In this document: in pieces, positions 31,472-41,006 of the stretch
How positions within the stretch are numbered: position 1 is the stretch's first letter
Layout of the letters: every line of letters starts with the position of its first letter
Source of the DNA: Alkalihalophilus pseudofirmus OF4
GTDB taxonomy: Bacteria; Bacillota; Bacilli; Bacillales; Bacillaceae_D
Direction of reading: 5' to 3'
Length of the DNA: 64,000 bases
NCBI RefSeq assembly: GCF_000005825.2
Contig: NC_013791.2
Location: 1,116,001-1,180,000 of the forward strand
The notes under the pieces: generated by a model
Databases searched by the model: none
The model's input: the letters and a program-made list of their open reading frames with translations, nothing else
What the model was told of the DNA's origin: nothing
Translations under genes and position numbers: made by a program

Positions 31472-32812
31472 GTGAATAGAATTAGGCTCAACATTTCTCT
31501 TCTCTTTATTCTGTGTGCAATGCTGCTCATTCCGCTTCAATCCTTTGTTTATAGTGAGACGAATACCTCAGATGATACCGTAGTTTATTACATACCAGTT
31601 GAACAAACTGTAGAGAGAGGATTGGCGGCTTTTATGCAGCGCTCGTTTCAATCAGCAGCTGATGAAGGGGCGGACTATATTGTTTTAGAAATCCATACCC
31701 CGGGAGGAGCGGTCGATGCAGCTGGAGAAATTGCTCGGCTGATGCAAAATACCGATATACCGATTATCGCTTTTGTAACAAAAGAAGCGATATCAGCAGG
31801 TGCGTATATTGCCTTAAATGCTGATGAAATTGTCATGGCCCCAGGAACGACGATGGGAGCTGCAGGAGTGATAGATGGAGCAGGGAATGCTGCAGAAGAA
31901 AAAGCGCAGTCATATTGGCTGGCTGAAATGCGGGCAGCTGCCGAATTAAATGATCGAGATCCTCTTTATGCATTAGCCATGGCCGATCGCTCCATTGAAA
32001 TCCCTGATCTTGGTGTGAGTGATGAAGAGTTTCTAACTCTTACCCCAAGCGAAGCGATTGAGGTAGGTTATGCAGAAGCGATTGCTTCTAACCGTGCTGA
32101 GTTGATCGAATATCTTGGGCTTGAACAAGTATCAGAACGTGACATGCAAGTCAGTTTTGCTGAACAAATTGCGAGATTTGTCACCCACCCTGTTGTCATT
32201 CCGATATTATTATCAATTGGAAGTCTTGGACTTGTGTTAGAGTTGTATTCTCCAGGCTTTGGGGTGCCAGGCTTTATGGGACTATTAGCTCTTGGGCTGT
32301 TCTTTTTTGGTCATTTGTTCGCAGGGTTTGCCGGATGGGAATCGATTTTATTATTCGGTATAGGATTTCTGCTTATTATGATTGAAATATTTATACCGGG
32401 ATTTGGAATCTTCGGGGTCCTTGGGATAGGGGCGGTTATAGGAGGAATGCTTTTAGCATCTTTCTCAATGTCATCGATGGTTATTTCGATTTTTATTGCT
32501 GTGATCTTAACAGCCATTGGAACCGTATTTATCTTTAGATACTTTGGTAATCGGGGACCGTGGAAAAAGTTGATTCTCACAGATTCAACGAGCAGTGAAA
32601 AAGGATATATCTCAAATCATACACGAGCGGAGCTTCTCGAGATGGAAGGCGAAACATTAACGCCTTTAAGACCTTCAGGTTCTGCGGTTTTTAGTGGTGA
32701 ACGCCTTGACGTTGTTTCTGAGGGAGGATATATTGAACAGGGTAGGAAAATCCAGGTTGTCTATACGTCTGGTTCGCGAATTGTCGTTCGTGAAGTAAAA
32801 AAGAACTCATAA
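31472..32812 (+). CDS. yqeZ: NfeD-family membrane serine protease (long form)
   Basis: The 446-residue protein has a signal peptide and a ClpP/SppA-like protease domain (residues ~40-225; LEIHTPGGAVDAAGEIARLM, the catalytic serine in ITKEAISAGAYIALNADEIVMAPGTTMGAA). Four or five membrane helices and a C-terminal OB-like domain follow. NfeD proteins accompany flotillin-like proteins in operons and act with them in membrane microdomains. The start is GTG behind AGGAGGT. The SDR-cluster neighbours are unrelated; floA begins 18 bp downstream. Expression from the sigma-W promoter suggests a response to envelope-active antimicrobials. Confidence 0.92.
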   Translation: MNRIRLNISLLFILCAMLLIPLQSFVYSETNTSDDTVVYYIPVEQTVERGLAAFMQRSFQSAADEGADYIVLEIHTPGGAVDAAGEIARLMQNTDIPIIAFVTKEAISAGAYIALNADEIVMAPGTTMGAAGVIDGAGNAAEEKAQSYWLAEMRAAAELNDRDPLYALAMADRSIEIPDLGVSDEEFLTLTPSEAIEVGYAEAIASNRAELIEYLGLEQVSERDMQVSFAEQIARFVTHPVVIPILLSIGSLGLVLELYSPGFGVPGFMGLLALGLFFFGHLFAGFAGWESILLFGIGFLLIMIEIFIPGFGIFGVLGIGAVIGGMLLASFSMSSMVISIFIAVILTAIGTVFIFRYFGNRGPWKKLILTDSTSSEKGYISNHTRAELLEMEGETLTPLRPSGSAVFSGERLDVVSEGGYIEQGRKIQVVYTSGSRIVVREVKKNS

Positions 32813-32830
32813 TTTAAAGGAGGAAACAAA

Positions 32831-33835
32831 ATGGTATTAGATCCAGGTAGTATTGGTTTATTAATTGGGCTGGGGATTTTAATTATTTTCCTAGCAGTGC
32901 TTTTCACATTTGTACCAGTTATGCTGTGGATTTCTGCACTAGCTGCAGGAGTTAAAATCGGCATTTTTGAATTAGTAGGGATGAGGTTACGTCGAGTTAT
33001 TCCTGCACGTGTTGTAAATCCGTTAATTAAAGCGGTTAAAGCAGGTCTTGACCTTAGCACTTCTAAATTAGAAGGACACTACTTAGCAGGTGGTAATGTT
33101 GACCGTGTGGTAAATGCGCTAATTGCTGCTCAACGTGCAAACATTGATCTTAGTTTCGAACGTGCGGCAGCAATTGATCTTGCAGGTCGTGATGTATTAG
33201 AAGCTGTTCAAATGAGCGTTAACCCTAAAGTAATTGAAACACCATTCATTGCCGGTGTGGCGATGGACGGAATTGAAGTAAAAGCTAAAGCGCGTATTAC
33301 CGTTCGTGCAAACATCGACCGACTTGTCGGTGGTGCTGGTGAAGATACCGTTATTGCACGTGTAGGTGAGGGGATTGTATCTACGATCGGTTCAGCTACT
33401 AACCACAAGAAGGTGCTTGAAAACCCAGATATGATCTCACAAACCGTTTTATCAAAGGGTTTGGATGCTGGAACAGCATTTGAAATCTTATCTATTGATA
33501 TCGCGGATATTGATATCGGCAAAAATATTGGTGCTGAATTACAAACCGATCAAGCGGAAGCAGATAAGAAAATTGCTCAAGCAAAAGCCGAAGAGCGTCG
33601 TGCAATGGCTGTAGCTCAAGAACAAGAAATGAAAGCACGAGTAGAAGAAATGCGTGCGAAGGTTGTTGAAGCGGAAGCAGAAGTTCCTATGGCATTATCT
33701 GATGCCCTTCGTAAAGGAAATATGGGAGTTATGGATTACATGAACTACCAAAATGTAATGGCTGATACAGACATGCGTGGATCAATCAGTAAAGCAACAG
33801 GAGAAGATGACTCAAACGAGAAGCGTGGGCAATAA
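32831..33835 (+). CDS. floA: Flotillin-like protein FloA
   Basis: The 334-residue protein has an N-terminal membrane-inserted hairpin (~residues 8-46), a short conserved block ([42 protein letters not shown]), the PHB/SPFH-like domain and the coiled-coil-like repeats of Ala, Glu and Lys ([34 protein letters not shown]). Length and order match FloA, a scaffold of functional membrane microdomains. The preceding NfeD gene and the sigma-W promoter complete the conserved operon. Confidence 0.96.
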   Translation: MVLDPGSIGLLIGLGILIIFLAVLFTFVPVMLWISALAAGVKIGIFELVGMRLRRVIPARVVNPLIKAVKAGLDLSTSKLEGHYLAGGNVDRVVNALIAAQRANIDLSFERAAAIDLAGRDVLEAVQMSVNPKVIETPFIAGVAMDGIEVKAKARITVRANIDRLVGGAGEDTVIARVGEGIVSTIGSATNHKKVLENPDMISQTVLSKGLDAGTAFEILSIDIADIDIGKNIGAELQTDQAEADKKIAQAKAEERRAMAVAQEQEMKARVEEMRAKVVEAEAEVPMALSDALRKGNMGVMDYMNYQNVMADTDMRGSISKATGEDDSNEKRGQ

Positions 33836-33872
33836 TGCATCTCTCTTCTTGTAACGGAAGGAGGAGAACGTA

Positions 33873-34439
33873 GTGGAGTCTCTGTTTGATTTTATTTTCT
33901 CAAACCTCTTTTTTGTCATTTTAGTCATCGGTGGGATTATGAGCTTCTTTAACCGGATGTCTAGTGGCGGTGAAGAAGGTGAACAACAGAATCGACCAGG
34001 AAGGCAGCAACAACCGCCGCCTGGTCAAAGGCAGCAACGTCAAGAAGAACAGGTTGATTGGAGAGAAATCTTTAAGCAGGAACAACCGCAAGCTAGGACG
34101 GAGCAAGATCGTCCTGAGCCTCGTTTTGAAGAAAGGCCGGTATCTTTTGAGCCTGTCTCACAACAAAAAGAAGTAGCTGAAGGGGTCGATCGTCAGCAAG
34201 AATTGTACGACCGTTATGAGCGCTTAAAAGATAAGAAGCGTGAAGCGGTCAATCAATTTGAACGAACGGTACCACAGAAGCCTGCCGAGAAAAGTGAGAA
34301 GCGTTCGAAGTTGGATCTAGAGCTTAACCGGCTTTCAAATAAAGAAGCTATGAAGGCAGTTGTTTGGGCTGAGGTGTTAGGAAAGCCTAGAGGGAAGAAT
34401 CCTCATCAAACCTTTTCGCAAATAAGACGTCAGAGATAA
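33873..34439 (+). CDS. YqfB-position membrane protein with Gln/Arg-rich linker
   Basis: The 188-residue protein has one N-terminal membrane helix (about residues 6-24), then a low-complexity Gln/Pro/Arg-rich stretch (~35-85). A charged helical C-terminus with the block KLDLELNRLSNKEAMKAVVWAEVLGKPRG follows. It occupies the third position of the yqeZ-floA operon, held by yqfB in B. subtilis, and has a terminator directly after it. Its function is unknown; location suggests membrane microdomain work. GTG is the start, with AAGGAGGAGA upstream. Assignment to YqfB itself is by position only. Confidence 0.75.
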   Translation: MESLFDFIFSNLFFVILVIGGIMSFFNRMSSGGEEGEQQNRPGRQQQPPPGQRQQRQEEQVDWREIFKQEQPQARTEQDRPEPRFEERPVSFEPVSQQKEVAEGVDRQQELYDRYERLKDKKREAVNQFERTVPQKPAEKSEKRSKLDLELNRLSNKEAMKAVVWAEVLGKPRGKNPHQTFSQIRRQR

Positions 34440-34442
34440 GAG

Positions 34443-34477
34443 AAACCCGTACAGAATTCATCTGTACGGGTTTTTTT
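34443..34477 (+). terminator. Rho-independent terminator of the yqeZ-floA operon
   Basis: CCCGTACAGA (34446-34455) and TCTGTACGGG (34461-34470) pair with a short loop, followed by seven T residues. Confidence 0.92.
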
Positions 34478-34561
34478 GTGTGAAAAAATAAATGGAAAAG
34501 AGAATTAAGTGATAACCGGCACAGCTCCTACATAAAAATGAGAGAAGGGGAGGGTCGTGCC

Positions 34562-34846
34562 ATGAAAAAGATTAGACAGCAGATGAGAGTGTGGATGACG
34601 AAAAACATGCAGCTGCCAGCAGATGTCATGATGGATCTGCCTCGAATTACAATGATTGGCCAGCTACATATTTATATAGAAAATCATCGAGGGGTCCTCC
34701 GATTTTCAAACCAAGAATTAAGGCTCTTGTTAAAACAAGGGCAGCTTCTAATAAAAGGAGATCAATTTGTTATTAAAACCATTTTGCCAGAAGAGCTTCT
34801 GCTTGAAGGGCGGATTGACCAAGTCATTTATTTAAATGAGCAATAG
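34562..34846 (+). CDS. yqfC: Sporulation protein YqfC
   Basis: The 94-residue protein (QLPADVMMDLPRITMIGQLHIYIENHRGVLRFSNQELRLLLKQGQLLIKGDQFVIKTI) is a complete YabP/YqfC-family protein. The family is produced under the mother-cell sigma-E and takes part in spore development. ATG at 34562 has GGGGAGGG about nine bases upstream; an earlier ATG at 34538 has no such site. It is paired with yqfD, as in other Bacillaceae. I could not point to a certain sigma-E promoter. Confidence 0.93.
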   Translation: MKKIRQQMRVWMTKNMQLPADVMMDLPRITMIGQLHIYIENHRGVLRFSNQELRLLLKQGQLLIKGDQFVIKTILPEELLLEGRIDQVIYLNEQ

Positions 34847-34882
34847 TTAGAAGAACTAACATATGTAAAAGGGGGACCGGGC

Positions 34883-36070
34883 ATGCGGAATAATTGGGTG
34901 CAGGCATGGAAGGGCTATGTTCGAGTGAGGGTGGATGGTGCATATCCGGAAAGGTTTTTAAACCGCTGTATTGAAGAAAGGCTCTCCATTTGGAAGATAA
35001 AAAGAGTCGGCGATGAGCGTATTGTCTTTTATATGGATATTGAAGATGCTAAGAAAATCAGGCCATTGCTTAGAAAAACAGATTGTAAAGTAACGTTTGC
35101 TGAAAGAAAAGGGACTCCTGCTGTTCTTCGTAAAGTAAGTTTGCGAGCAGGGTTTGTAGCTGGACTGGCTGCTTGCTTGGCAGTAATCATTGTTCTCTCA
35201 AATATGGTATGGAAGGTCGAAGTGGAAGGGGCTTCTCCGCATGTTGAACACGAGTTAAGGCAAGTAGTCGCGGAAATGGGAATTAAACCTTGGACCTTTC
35301 AATTTTCGTTGCCAAGTGTCGAACAAATTCAGCGGGATGTGACAGAACAGGTAAGCGGGGCTACGTGGGTTGGTGTGCGTCAAAAAGGGACGACCTATCA
35401 ATTTGAAGTAGTTGAACAAAAGTTGCCTGAAGAGGCTGAAAGGGTCAGTCCGAGACACCTGGTGGCCAAAAAGAAAGCGATCATCCATGATATTTTTGTA
35501 GAGCACGGACAAGCGCAAGTGAAACCAAATGATTTTGTGGAAAAAGGAGATATGTTAGTAAGCGGCGAGATTGGTAAAGAAGGGAAAACGGAGATTGTTG
35601 CTGCAGTAGCTGATATTCGTGGTGAAATTTGGTATAAATCGACTGCTTCAATCCCTATAGAAAGGCTTTTTACAACACTTACAGGAGAATCAAAAAATCG
35701 CCATTATCTTTCTATGTTTAATATTAACATTCCTTTTTGGGGTTTTAGATCCCATGAATTTGAGCAGGTTCAAGAATTTTCCGAACAGAAGGAATTTCAC
35801 TTTTTTAAATGGACTCTCCCTTTGAAGTATACGCGTAAGGAATTTCGTGAAACCTCATCATATAACCGCACGTATACAAAAGAAGAAGCAATTGAAGAGG
35901 CTAAGCGTATGGCGCGAGTTGAACTTGTCAGCCGTCTGCCTCAAGATGCGGAAATCATTGGTGAAAAAGTTTTGCACGAAGCCTCAGAGAATGGTAAAGT
36001 TAAATTAAAGATTCACTACCAAGTACTAGAAGATATCACATCGGCACAACCGATCATTCAAGGGGATTGA
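34883..36070 (+). CDS. yqfD: Sporulation protein YqfD
   Basis: The 395-residue protein has a soluble N-terminus, one membrane segment at ~90-110 (AGFVAGLAACLAVIIVLSNMVW) and a large extracytoplasmic part with a POTRA-like start (WKVEVEGASPHVEHELRQVVAEMGI). It belongs to the stage IV sporulation protein YqfD family needed for normal spore formation. AAGGGGG precedes the ATG. Its stop overlaps the phoH start (ATGA), so the two are translationally coupled. Confidence 0.94.
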   Translation: MRNNWVQAWKGYVRVRVDGAYPERFLNRCIEERLSIWKIKRVGDERIVFYMDIEDAKKIRPLLRKTDCKVTFAERKGTPAVLRKVSLRAGFVAGLAACLAVIIVLSNMVWKVEVEGASPHVEHELRQVVAEMGIKPWTFQFSLPSVEQIQRDVTEQVSGATWVGVRQKGTTYQFEVVEQKLPEEAERVSPRHLVAKKKAIIHDIFVEHGQAQVKPNDFVEKGDMLVSGEIGKEGKTEIVAAVADIRGEIWYKSTASIPIERLFTTLTGESKNRHYLSMFNINIPFWGFRSHEFEQVQEFSEQKEFHFFKWTLPLKYTRKEFRETSSYNRTYTKEEAIEEAKRMARVELVSRLPQDAEIIGEKVLHEASENGKVKLKIHYQVLEDITSAQPIIQGD

Positions 36071-37044
36071 TGTTATTGTCAGAGACGAAGTCGATTCAAC
36101 TAGAAGTTAAAAACACAAATGAGACACAAGCGCTTCTCGGTCCAAATGATCGACATTTAAAGCGTTTAGAAGACCTTCTTGACGTTTCTATTGTAACAAG
36201 AGGTGAAGAAGTGTCTGTTAGTGGAGATTCCACTATGATAGAAGTAGTAGAAAAGGTATTGGCGAGCTTTGTTAAGCTTATTCGTAAAGGGATTTCTTTA
36301 TCTGAGCGAGATGTCGTATATGCCGTTGAACTTGCAAAGCGCGATCAATTAGATGAGCTGCATGAATTATACGAGGAAAAAGTAGCAACAAATGCAAAAG
36401 GGAAAGTGATCATTGCTAAAACGCTAGGTCAGAGGCATTATGTATCTGCGATCCGTAAGCGCGATATGGTGTTTGGTATTGGGCCTGCAGGTACTGGTAA
36501 GACCTATTTAGCAGTGGTTTTAGCAGTAGCTGCTCTAAAAGATGGACATGTTAAACGAATTGTTCTCACTCGGCCTGCAGTTGAGGCGGGAGAAAGTTTA
36601 GGCTTTCTGCCAGGTGATTTGAAGGAAAAAGTTGATCCGTATTTACGGCCGATCTACGACGCCCTTCACGATGTGTTAGGCGTTGAGACAACGACTAGAC
36701 TTATGGAACGCGGAACAATTGAAGTGGCACCGCTTGCATACATGCGTGGGCGAACGTTAGATGATGCATTTGTCATTTTAGACGAAGCACAAAATACGAC
36801 CCAAGAACAGATGAAAATGTTTATTACACGTCTTGGTTTCGGCTCGAAAATGGTTATTAATGGCGATTTAACGCAGATTGACTTGCCAAAAGGGAAGAAA
36901 TCTGGTTTGAAAGTAGCCATAGAATATTTGAAATCAGTAAATGATATTGGTTTTATTTACTTGCAAGCATCAGATGTTGTCAGACATACGCTCGTACAAA
37001 AAATCTTAGATGCGTATGAAAAAGAAACGGGGAAAGTTGAATAG
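36070..37044 (+). CDS. phoH: PhoH-family ATPase (PhoH-like protein)
   Basis: The 324-residue P-loop protein has a small N-terminal RNA-binding-like region (residues ~8-80). Walker A follows as FGIGPAGTGKTYLAV (~137-151) and Walker B as DDAFVILDEAQNTT, with MFITRLGFGSKMVINGDLTQIDLP after it. PhoH relatives bind or unwind RNA. The ATG at 36070 overlaps the yqfD stop; a TTG at 36067 or 36076 could also serve with AAGGGG upstream. It keeps the conserved order yqfD-phoH-pgpH-ybeY, which links it to ribosome maturation by context. A weak terminator-like hairpin follows. Confidence 0.95.
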   Translation: MLLSETKSIQLEVKNTNETQALLGPNDRHLKRLEDLLDVSIVTRGEEVSVSGDSTMIEVVEKVLASFVKLIRKGISLSERDVVYAVELAKRDQLDELHELYEEKVATNAKGKVIIAKTLGQRHYVSAIRKRDMVFGIGPAGTGKTYLAVVLAVAALKDGHVKRIVLTRPAVEAGESLGFLPGDLKEKVDPYLRPIYDALHDVLGVETTTRLMERGTIEVAPLAYMRGRTLDDAFVILDEAQNTTQEQMKMFITRLGFGSKMVINGDLTQIDLPKGKKSGLKVAIEYLKSVNDIGFIYLQASDVVRHTLVQKILDAYEKETGKVE

Positions 37045-37081
37045 CAAGCAGTAGTGGTCACACCTAAGTGAACGCTTCAAT

Positions 37082-37110
37082 AAGACCCTCGCTTGACGAG
37101 GGTCTTCTCT
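37082..37110 (+). terminator. Hairpin after phoH
   Basis: AAGACCCTCG (37082-37091) and CGAGGGTCTT (37097-37106) pair perfectly around CTTGA, but the following bases are only partly T. It may be a weak terminator that lets some transcripts continue into pgpH. Confidence 0.65.
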
Positions 37111-37186
37111 GTTCATTCACCTTGTTTATCAGCCTGCAAAAATGCAATTCATACTGCCGATTATTTATGAGAAGGGGGGAGAGCCC

Positions 37187-39355
37187 TTGAGAAAACGATT
37201 TTCAATTGATCAGATCCCTTGGTGGAAAAGAGTGCGCGATCATAGATACATACGTACCATTTTATTTATCATTTTGGCTGTTTTCTTATATACATCAATG
37301 ATTGGAAATATTATTCCGGAGACCTTAGATATCCGACTTTCTCAAATCGCCGATCGCGATATTCGATCGCCAATTACGACGGAAAACAAAATCGAAACAG
37401 AAGAAAGACGGAGTGAAGCCACGGAGGCTGTCAGTCCTGTATATGAGTTAAAGCGGGAATATGCTGAAAATCAAGTGGTGAAAGTAAATGATATATTTGA
37501 ACTAGTCAGGCGTGTTGCCCTTGAAGAAGAGGAACCGGTTGAAGGGGTAGAGGAAGCTGCCACAGAAGAGGAAAAAAGAGAGGAGCAGCTAGCCTATATT
37601 CAAGAAGTTCTCTCGTCTGGGACAAGCAATGATTTATCAGAAGAAACGCTCCTGACTTTAATGGAGGCAACAGAATCACAGCTCCGTATAGCCCAAGAGG
37701 CAACGGCAAATGCTGTATATGAAGCGATGGGTGAGCAGATCTCCATTCGCAACCTCCAAGATGTTAAACAATCAGTAGATGAACAATTTGCGATTTCAAC
37801 AGTAAGCAACAGACTCCTTGAAGCCATGATTGAAATTGCACAATTTGCTATTATCCCTAACTATATTTATGATTTAGAAGCAACAGACAGACAGCGTCAA
37901 GAAGCGAGTGACTCCGTAGAACCAGTGATGATCCGTGAAGGTCAGCTCTTAGTTAAAGAGGGAGAGATTATTGACTACGAGATCTATGAACAGCTGAGGG
38001 TTGTTGGATTATTAGATGATTCTTTTAATCCTTATCCATATATCGGGCTGGCGCTTTTAGTTCTTTTAATCGTAGGAATGCTCGCCTATTATTTAAAGGA
38101 AGCGAAAACAACGGTTCAGCATAATAACAGTCACCTTGTTTTGTTTATGTTGATTTTTATTGTGACTCTATTATTTATTAAGATGTCCAGCTTGTTAGAA
38201 GGCATAGGACTTATCGGCATTGGATTTATTGTTCCTGTAGCACTTGGTGCCATGCTGTTAACTACATTAATTCATCCACGCATTTCATTGTTTTCTAGTG
38301 TACTTTTTGCCGTGATTGGAAGTATTTATTTTAATAATGAATCTGTTGGCACGTTTAACTTTACTTACGGGGCGTATATGCTCTTAAGTTCATTTGCGGC
38401 AACCTATTATTTAAGCCAGTCGGCAAGAGTTTCAAGAATCTTACGTGCCGGATTTTTTGTCTCTTTCATCAATATCTTAGCTATTATTTCACTGCTGTTT
38501 ATGAGAACAGTTCAAAGCGGTTGGGTTGAGGTAGGCCTGCATATTGGTTTTGCTTTTCTATCAGGGTTTCTTGCTGCAGTCCTTGCTATTGGACTGATGC
38601 CGTTTTTTGAAGCGGGATTTGGCATTTTATCCCCGTCGAGGTTAATTGAACTTTCAAGCCCTAACCAGCCCCTGCTTAGAAAAATATTGACAGAAACACC
38701 TGGGACGTATCATCACAGTGTCGTAGTCGGCAATTTAGCTGAAGCGGCATGTGAAGCAGTTGGAGAAAACGGCCTGCTTGCCAGAGTCGGAGCCTATTAT
38801 CATGATTTAGGGAAAACGAAAAGGCCGCAGTATTTTATTGAAAATCAACAAAAGATGGCTAATCCTCACGATCAGCTTTCACCGCTTGAGAGTGCAAAAA
38901 TTATTATAGATCACCCTTATGATGGAGTGCATCTTTTACGAGAACATAAAATGCCTAAAGAAATCATTGATATAGCTGAACAACATCACGGGACAAGCTT
39001 GCTGAAGTTTTTCTACCATAAAGCAAAGCAAGATTCAGAAGAAGAAATAAAAGAATCACAATTTAGATACCCTGGGCCGAAACCGCAAACGAAAGTGGCC
39101 GCTATTGTTATGATTGCAGACAGTGTTGAAGCGGCGGTTAGGTCAATGCAAAATCCTACACCAGAAGGCATTGAATCATTAGTGAAAAAGATCATAACAG
39201 ACAAGCTTGAAGATGGGCAGTTCGATGAATCAGATATAACCCTTAGGCAGCTTAGCCAAATTGCGCAGACGATGTGTGAGACATTAAACGGTACATTCCA
39301 TCAACGAATTGAGTACCCAGACGAGTCTGCTAAAAAAGGAGAGAAAAAAGAATGA
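37187..39355 (+). CDS. pgpH: Cyclic-di-AMP phosphodiesterase PgpH (7TMR-HDED domain)
   Basis: The 722-residue protein has an N-terminal membrane helix and a large extracytoplasmic domain (~50-290, with an acidic Glu-rich stretch). A seven-helix membrane region (~295-490) follows, then a cytosolic HD domain with GTYHHSVVVGNLAEAACE, YYHDLGKTKRPQYF (His-Asp pair) and AEQHHGTSLLKFFY. PgpH breaks down c-di-AMP to pApA and affects potassium, osmotic and cell-wall homeostasis. TTG at 37187 follows GGGGGGAGAG; an upstream ATG at 37142 has no ribosome site. Its stop overlaps ybeY (ATGA). Confidence 0.94.
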   Translation: MRKRFSIDQIPWWKRVRDHRYIRTILFIILAVFLYTSMIGNIIPETLDIRLSQIADRDIRSPITTENKIETEERRSEATEAVSPVYELKREYAENQVVKVNDIFELVRRVALEEEEPVEGVEEAATEEEKREEQLAYIQEVLSSGTSNDLSEETLLTLMEATESQLRIAQEATANAVYEAMGEQISIRNLQDVKQSVDEQFAISTVSNRLLEAMIEIAQFAIIPNYIYDLEATDRQRQEASDSVEPVMIREGQLLVKEGEIIDYEIYEQLRVVGLLDDSFNPYPYIGLALLVLLIVGMLAYYLKEAKTTVQHNNSHLVLFMLIFIVTLLFIKMSSLLEGIGLIGIGFIVPVALGAMLLTTLIHPRISLFSSVLFAVIGSIYFNNESVGTFNFTYGAYMLLSSFAATYYLSQSARVSRILRAGFFVSFINILAIISLLFMRTVQSGWVEVGLHIGFAFLSGFLAAVLAIGLMPFFEAGFGILSPSRLIELSSPNQPLLRKILTETPGTYHHSVVVGNLAEAACEAVGENGLLARVGAYYHDLGKTKRPQYFIENQQKMANPHDQLSPLESAKIIIDHPYDGVHLLREHKMPKEIIDIAEQHHGTSLLKFFYHKAKQDSEEEIKESQFRYPGPKPQTKVAAIVMIADSVEAAVRSMQNPTPEGIESLVKKIITDKLEDGQFDESDITLRQLSQIAQTMCETLNGTFHQRIEYPDESAKKGEKKE

Positions 39356-39822
39356 ATTTGACGATTGATCTACATGATGAAACGGGTACACTTAATAGTG
39401 AACAAGAAAATATAGTGACGAAATTGATTACAAGTGCCGCAGAATATGAAAGATTAGACGGAGAAGTAGAACTTTCTATTACGTTTGTTGATGAAAAGAG
39501 AATTCAAGAGATTAATGCAGAGTACCGCGGAAAGGATATTCCGACTGATGTGATTTCATTCGCATTAAATGATGAAGTGGAAGATGAAGCAGATATGATA
39601 ATGGCAGGAATGCCTAATGCACTCGGCGATATTATTATTTCTGTTGCTCATATTTCAAGACAGGCAGAGGAGTATGGACATTCCTTTGAAAGAGAGCTGG
39701 GTTTTCTAGTGGTCCATGGTTTCTTGCACCTTCTTGGATACGATCACATGACAGAGCAAGATGAAAAAGCGATGTTCTCACGTCAAGAGGAGATCTTAAG
39801 CGCATATGGGCTTACAAGATAG
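39352..39822 (+). CDS. ybeY: Endoribonuclease YbeY
   Basis: The 156-residue protein has RGKDIPTDVISFAL and the zinc-binding motif HGFLHLLGYDH (H-x3-H-x5-H, about residues 122-132) near the C-terminus. YbeY takes part in 16S rRNA 3'-end maturation and ribosome quality control. The ATG overlaps the pgpH stop, and AAAGGAGAG lies upstream within pgpH. The dgkA frame begins 17 bp before its end. Length and motifs are complete. Confidence 0.96.
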   Translation: MNLTIDLHDETGTLNSEQENIVTKLITSAAEYERLDGEVELSITFVDEKRIQEINAEYRGKDIPTDVISFALNDEVEDEADMIMAGMPNALGDIIISVAHISRQAEEYGHSFERELGFLVVHGFLHLLGYDHMTEQDEKAMFSRQEEILSAYGLTR

Positions 39823-40195
39823 GAATAAACGCGGATTTACTCGCTTGTTAAGATCTTTTGGCTATGCTTATCAAGGCTTAAGGCATGTGTTTGTAAATGA
39901 ACAAAATATGCAAGTGCACGTGTCTTTGGCGGCTTTCGTTATCTTGCTGGCTTTCTGGCTGGATTTAACGCGCTTAGAATGGCTGTTTTTATTAGTAATT
40001 ATAAGCGGTATATTCGCACTTGAAATAATGAATACAGCGATCGAAAGAACAGTTGATCTAGTGACTGAAGAGTATCATCCGATAGCAAAAAGAGCAAAAG
40101 ATGTTGCTGCATCTGCTGTGTTTGTGTATAGTATTTTTGCTGTCATCATGGGAATCATTCTCTTTGGCCCGCATCTGCTCGAGAAATTTCTTTGA
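39806..40195 (+). CDS. dgkA: Diacylglycerol/undecaprenol kinase
   Basis: The 129-residue protein has three membrane helices and the family motif ALEIMNTAIERTVDLVTEEYHPIAKRAKDVAASAVF, containing catalytic Glu and Asn residues. In Gram-positive bacteria this enzyme phosphorylates undecaprenol, recycling the lipid carrier of cell-wall synthesis. The ATG overlaps the end of ybeY by 17 bp. Position between ybeY and cdd matches B. subtilis except for one inserted gene downstream. Confidence 0.94.
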   Translation: MGLQDRNKRGFTRLLRSFGYAYQGLRHVFVNEQNMQVHVSLAAFVILLAFWLDLTRLEWLFLLVIISGIFALEIMNTAIERTVDLVTEEYHPIAKRAKDVAASAVFVYSIFAVIMGIILFGPHLLEKFL

Positions 40196-40257
40196 TGAAT
40201 CAAATTAAAGCTTTTTAGCATATTCTGCGCGCAATCAGGAGAGGAGATCCTCTTTAA

Positions 40258-40992
40258 ATGTGGAAGAGATTTCAAAAAAATATTATTGCAGGGATCATTT
40301 TTTTACTGCCCGCCATAGCGACCATCTATGTCATCCAATTTCTTTTTACATTAGTAGATTCTTTTTTAGGTTCATTTATTACTGGTATTTTAAAAGCACT
40401 AAATATTATTACTACCGTTGACAGCCGAATTTACTTCTTAGGAGTCTATACACCTTTCTCAGAGCGGCTGCTTGGAATAGGGTTTGTGCTGACCATTATC
40501 CTGCTTACATGGGTAGGTGCGCTTCGACTAAGAGGACGTGGAGTGAAGGTACTTGATTCGATTGATCAGACGTTTAGAAAAATACCGATTGCTAACTCTA
40601 TTTATACATCGGTAGAACAAATTATTCATGCGTTTGCTCAAGAGCGTACATCGTTTCAAAACGTTGTACTTGTAGAATATCCGAGAAAAGGTTTATACAC
40701 GGTTGGATTTCAGACTGGTGAGTCGAAGGGAGAAGTCCAGCGGGTGACTTCTAAAGAGTGTATTAATGTATTTTTACCCACTACCCCTAACCCTACGTCT
40801 GGATGGCTGCTGCTTGTACCTAAGGAAGATGTTATTGAGCTTGATATGACCGTTGAACAAGGTCTAAAATTTATTATTTCTGGTGGGGTAGTTGTGCCTC
40901 CAGACAGAGAAGTTCAGGATGAACAGACAGAAGCGATTGTAGATAAAGAGAAAATGTTGGTACAGTTACGCTCCAAACAAGAGGACCATTAG
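40258..40992 (+). CDS. DUF502 family membrane protein
   Basis: The 244-residue protein has two N-terminal membrane helices (KNIIAGIIFLLPAIATIYVIQFLF and LLGIGFVLTIILLTWVGAL). A conserved soluble part follows with FRKIPIANSIYTSVEQIIHAF, VVLVEYPRKGLYTVGFQTG and NVFLPTTPNPTSGWLLLVP, which define DUF502. The function of the family is unknown. It lies between dgkA and cdd, where B. subtilis has no gene to my knowledge. GAGGAGATCC precedes the ATG; the cdd unit follows within 15 bp, so it is probably co-transcribed with the housekeeping genes. Confidence 0.9.
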   Translation: MWKRFQKNIIAGIIFLLPAIATIYVIQFLFTLVDSFLGSFITGILKALNIITTVDSRIYFLGVYTPFSERLLGIGFVLTIILLTWVGALRLRGRGVKVLDSIDQTFRKIPIANSIYTSVEQIIHAFAQERTSFQNVVLVEYPRKGLYTVGFQTGESKGEVQRVTSKECINVFLPTTPNPTSGWLLLVPKEDVIELDMTVEQGLKFIISGGVVVPPDREVQDEQTEAIVDKEKMLVQLRSKQEDH

Positions 40993-41006
40993 AAGGGATG
41001 AGAACA

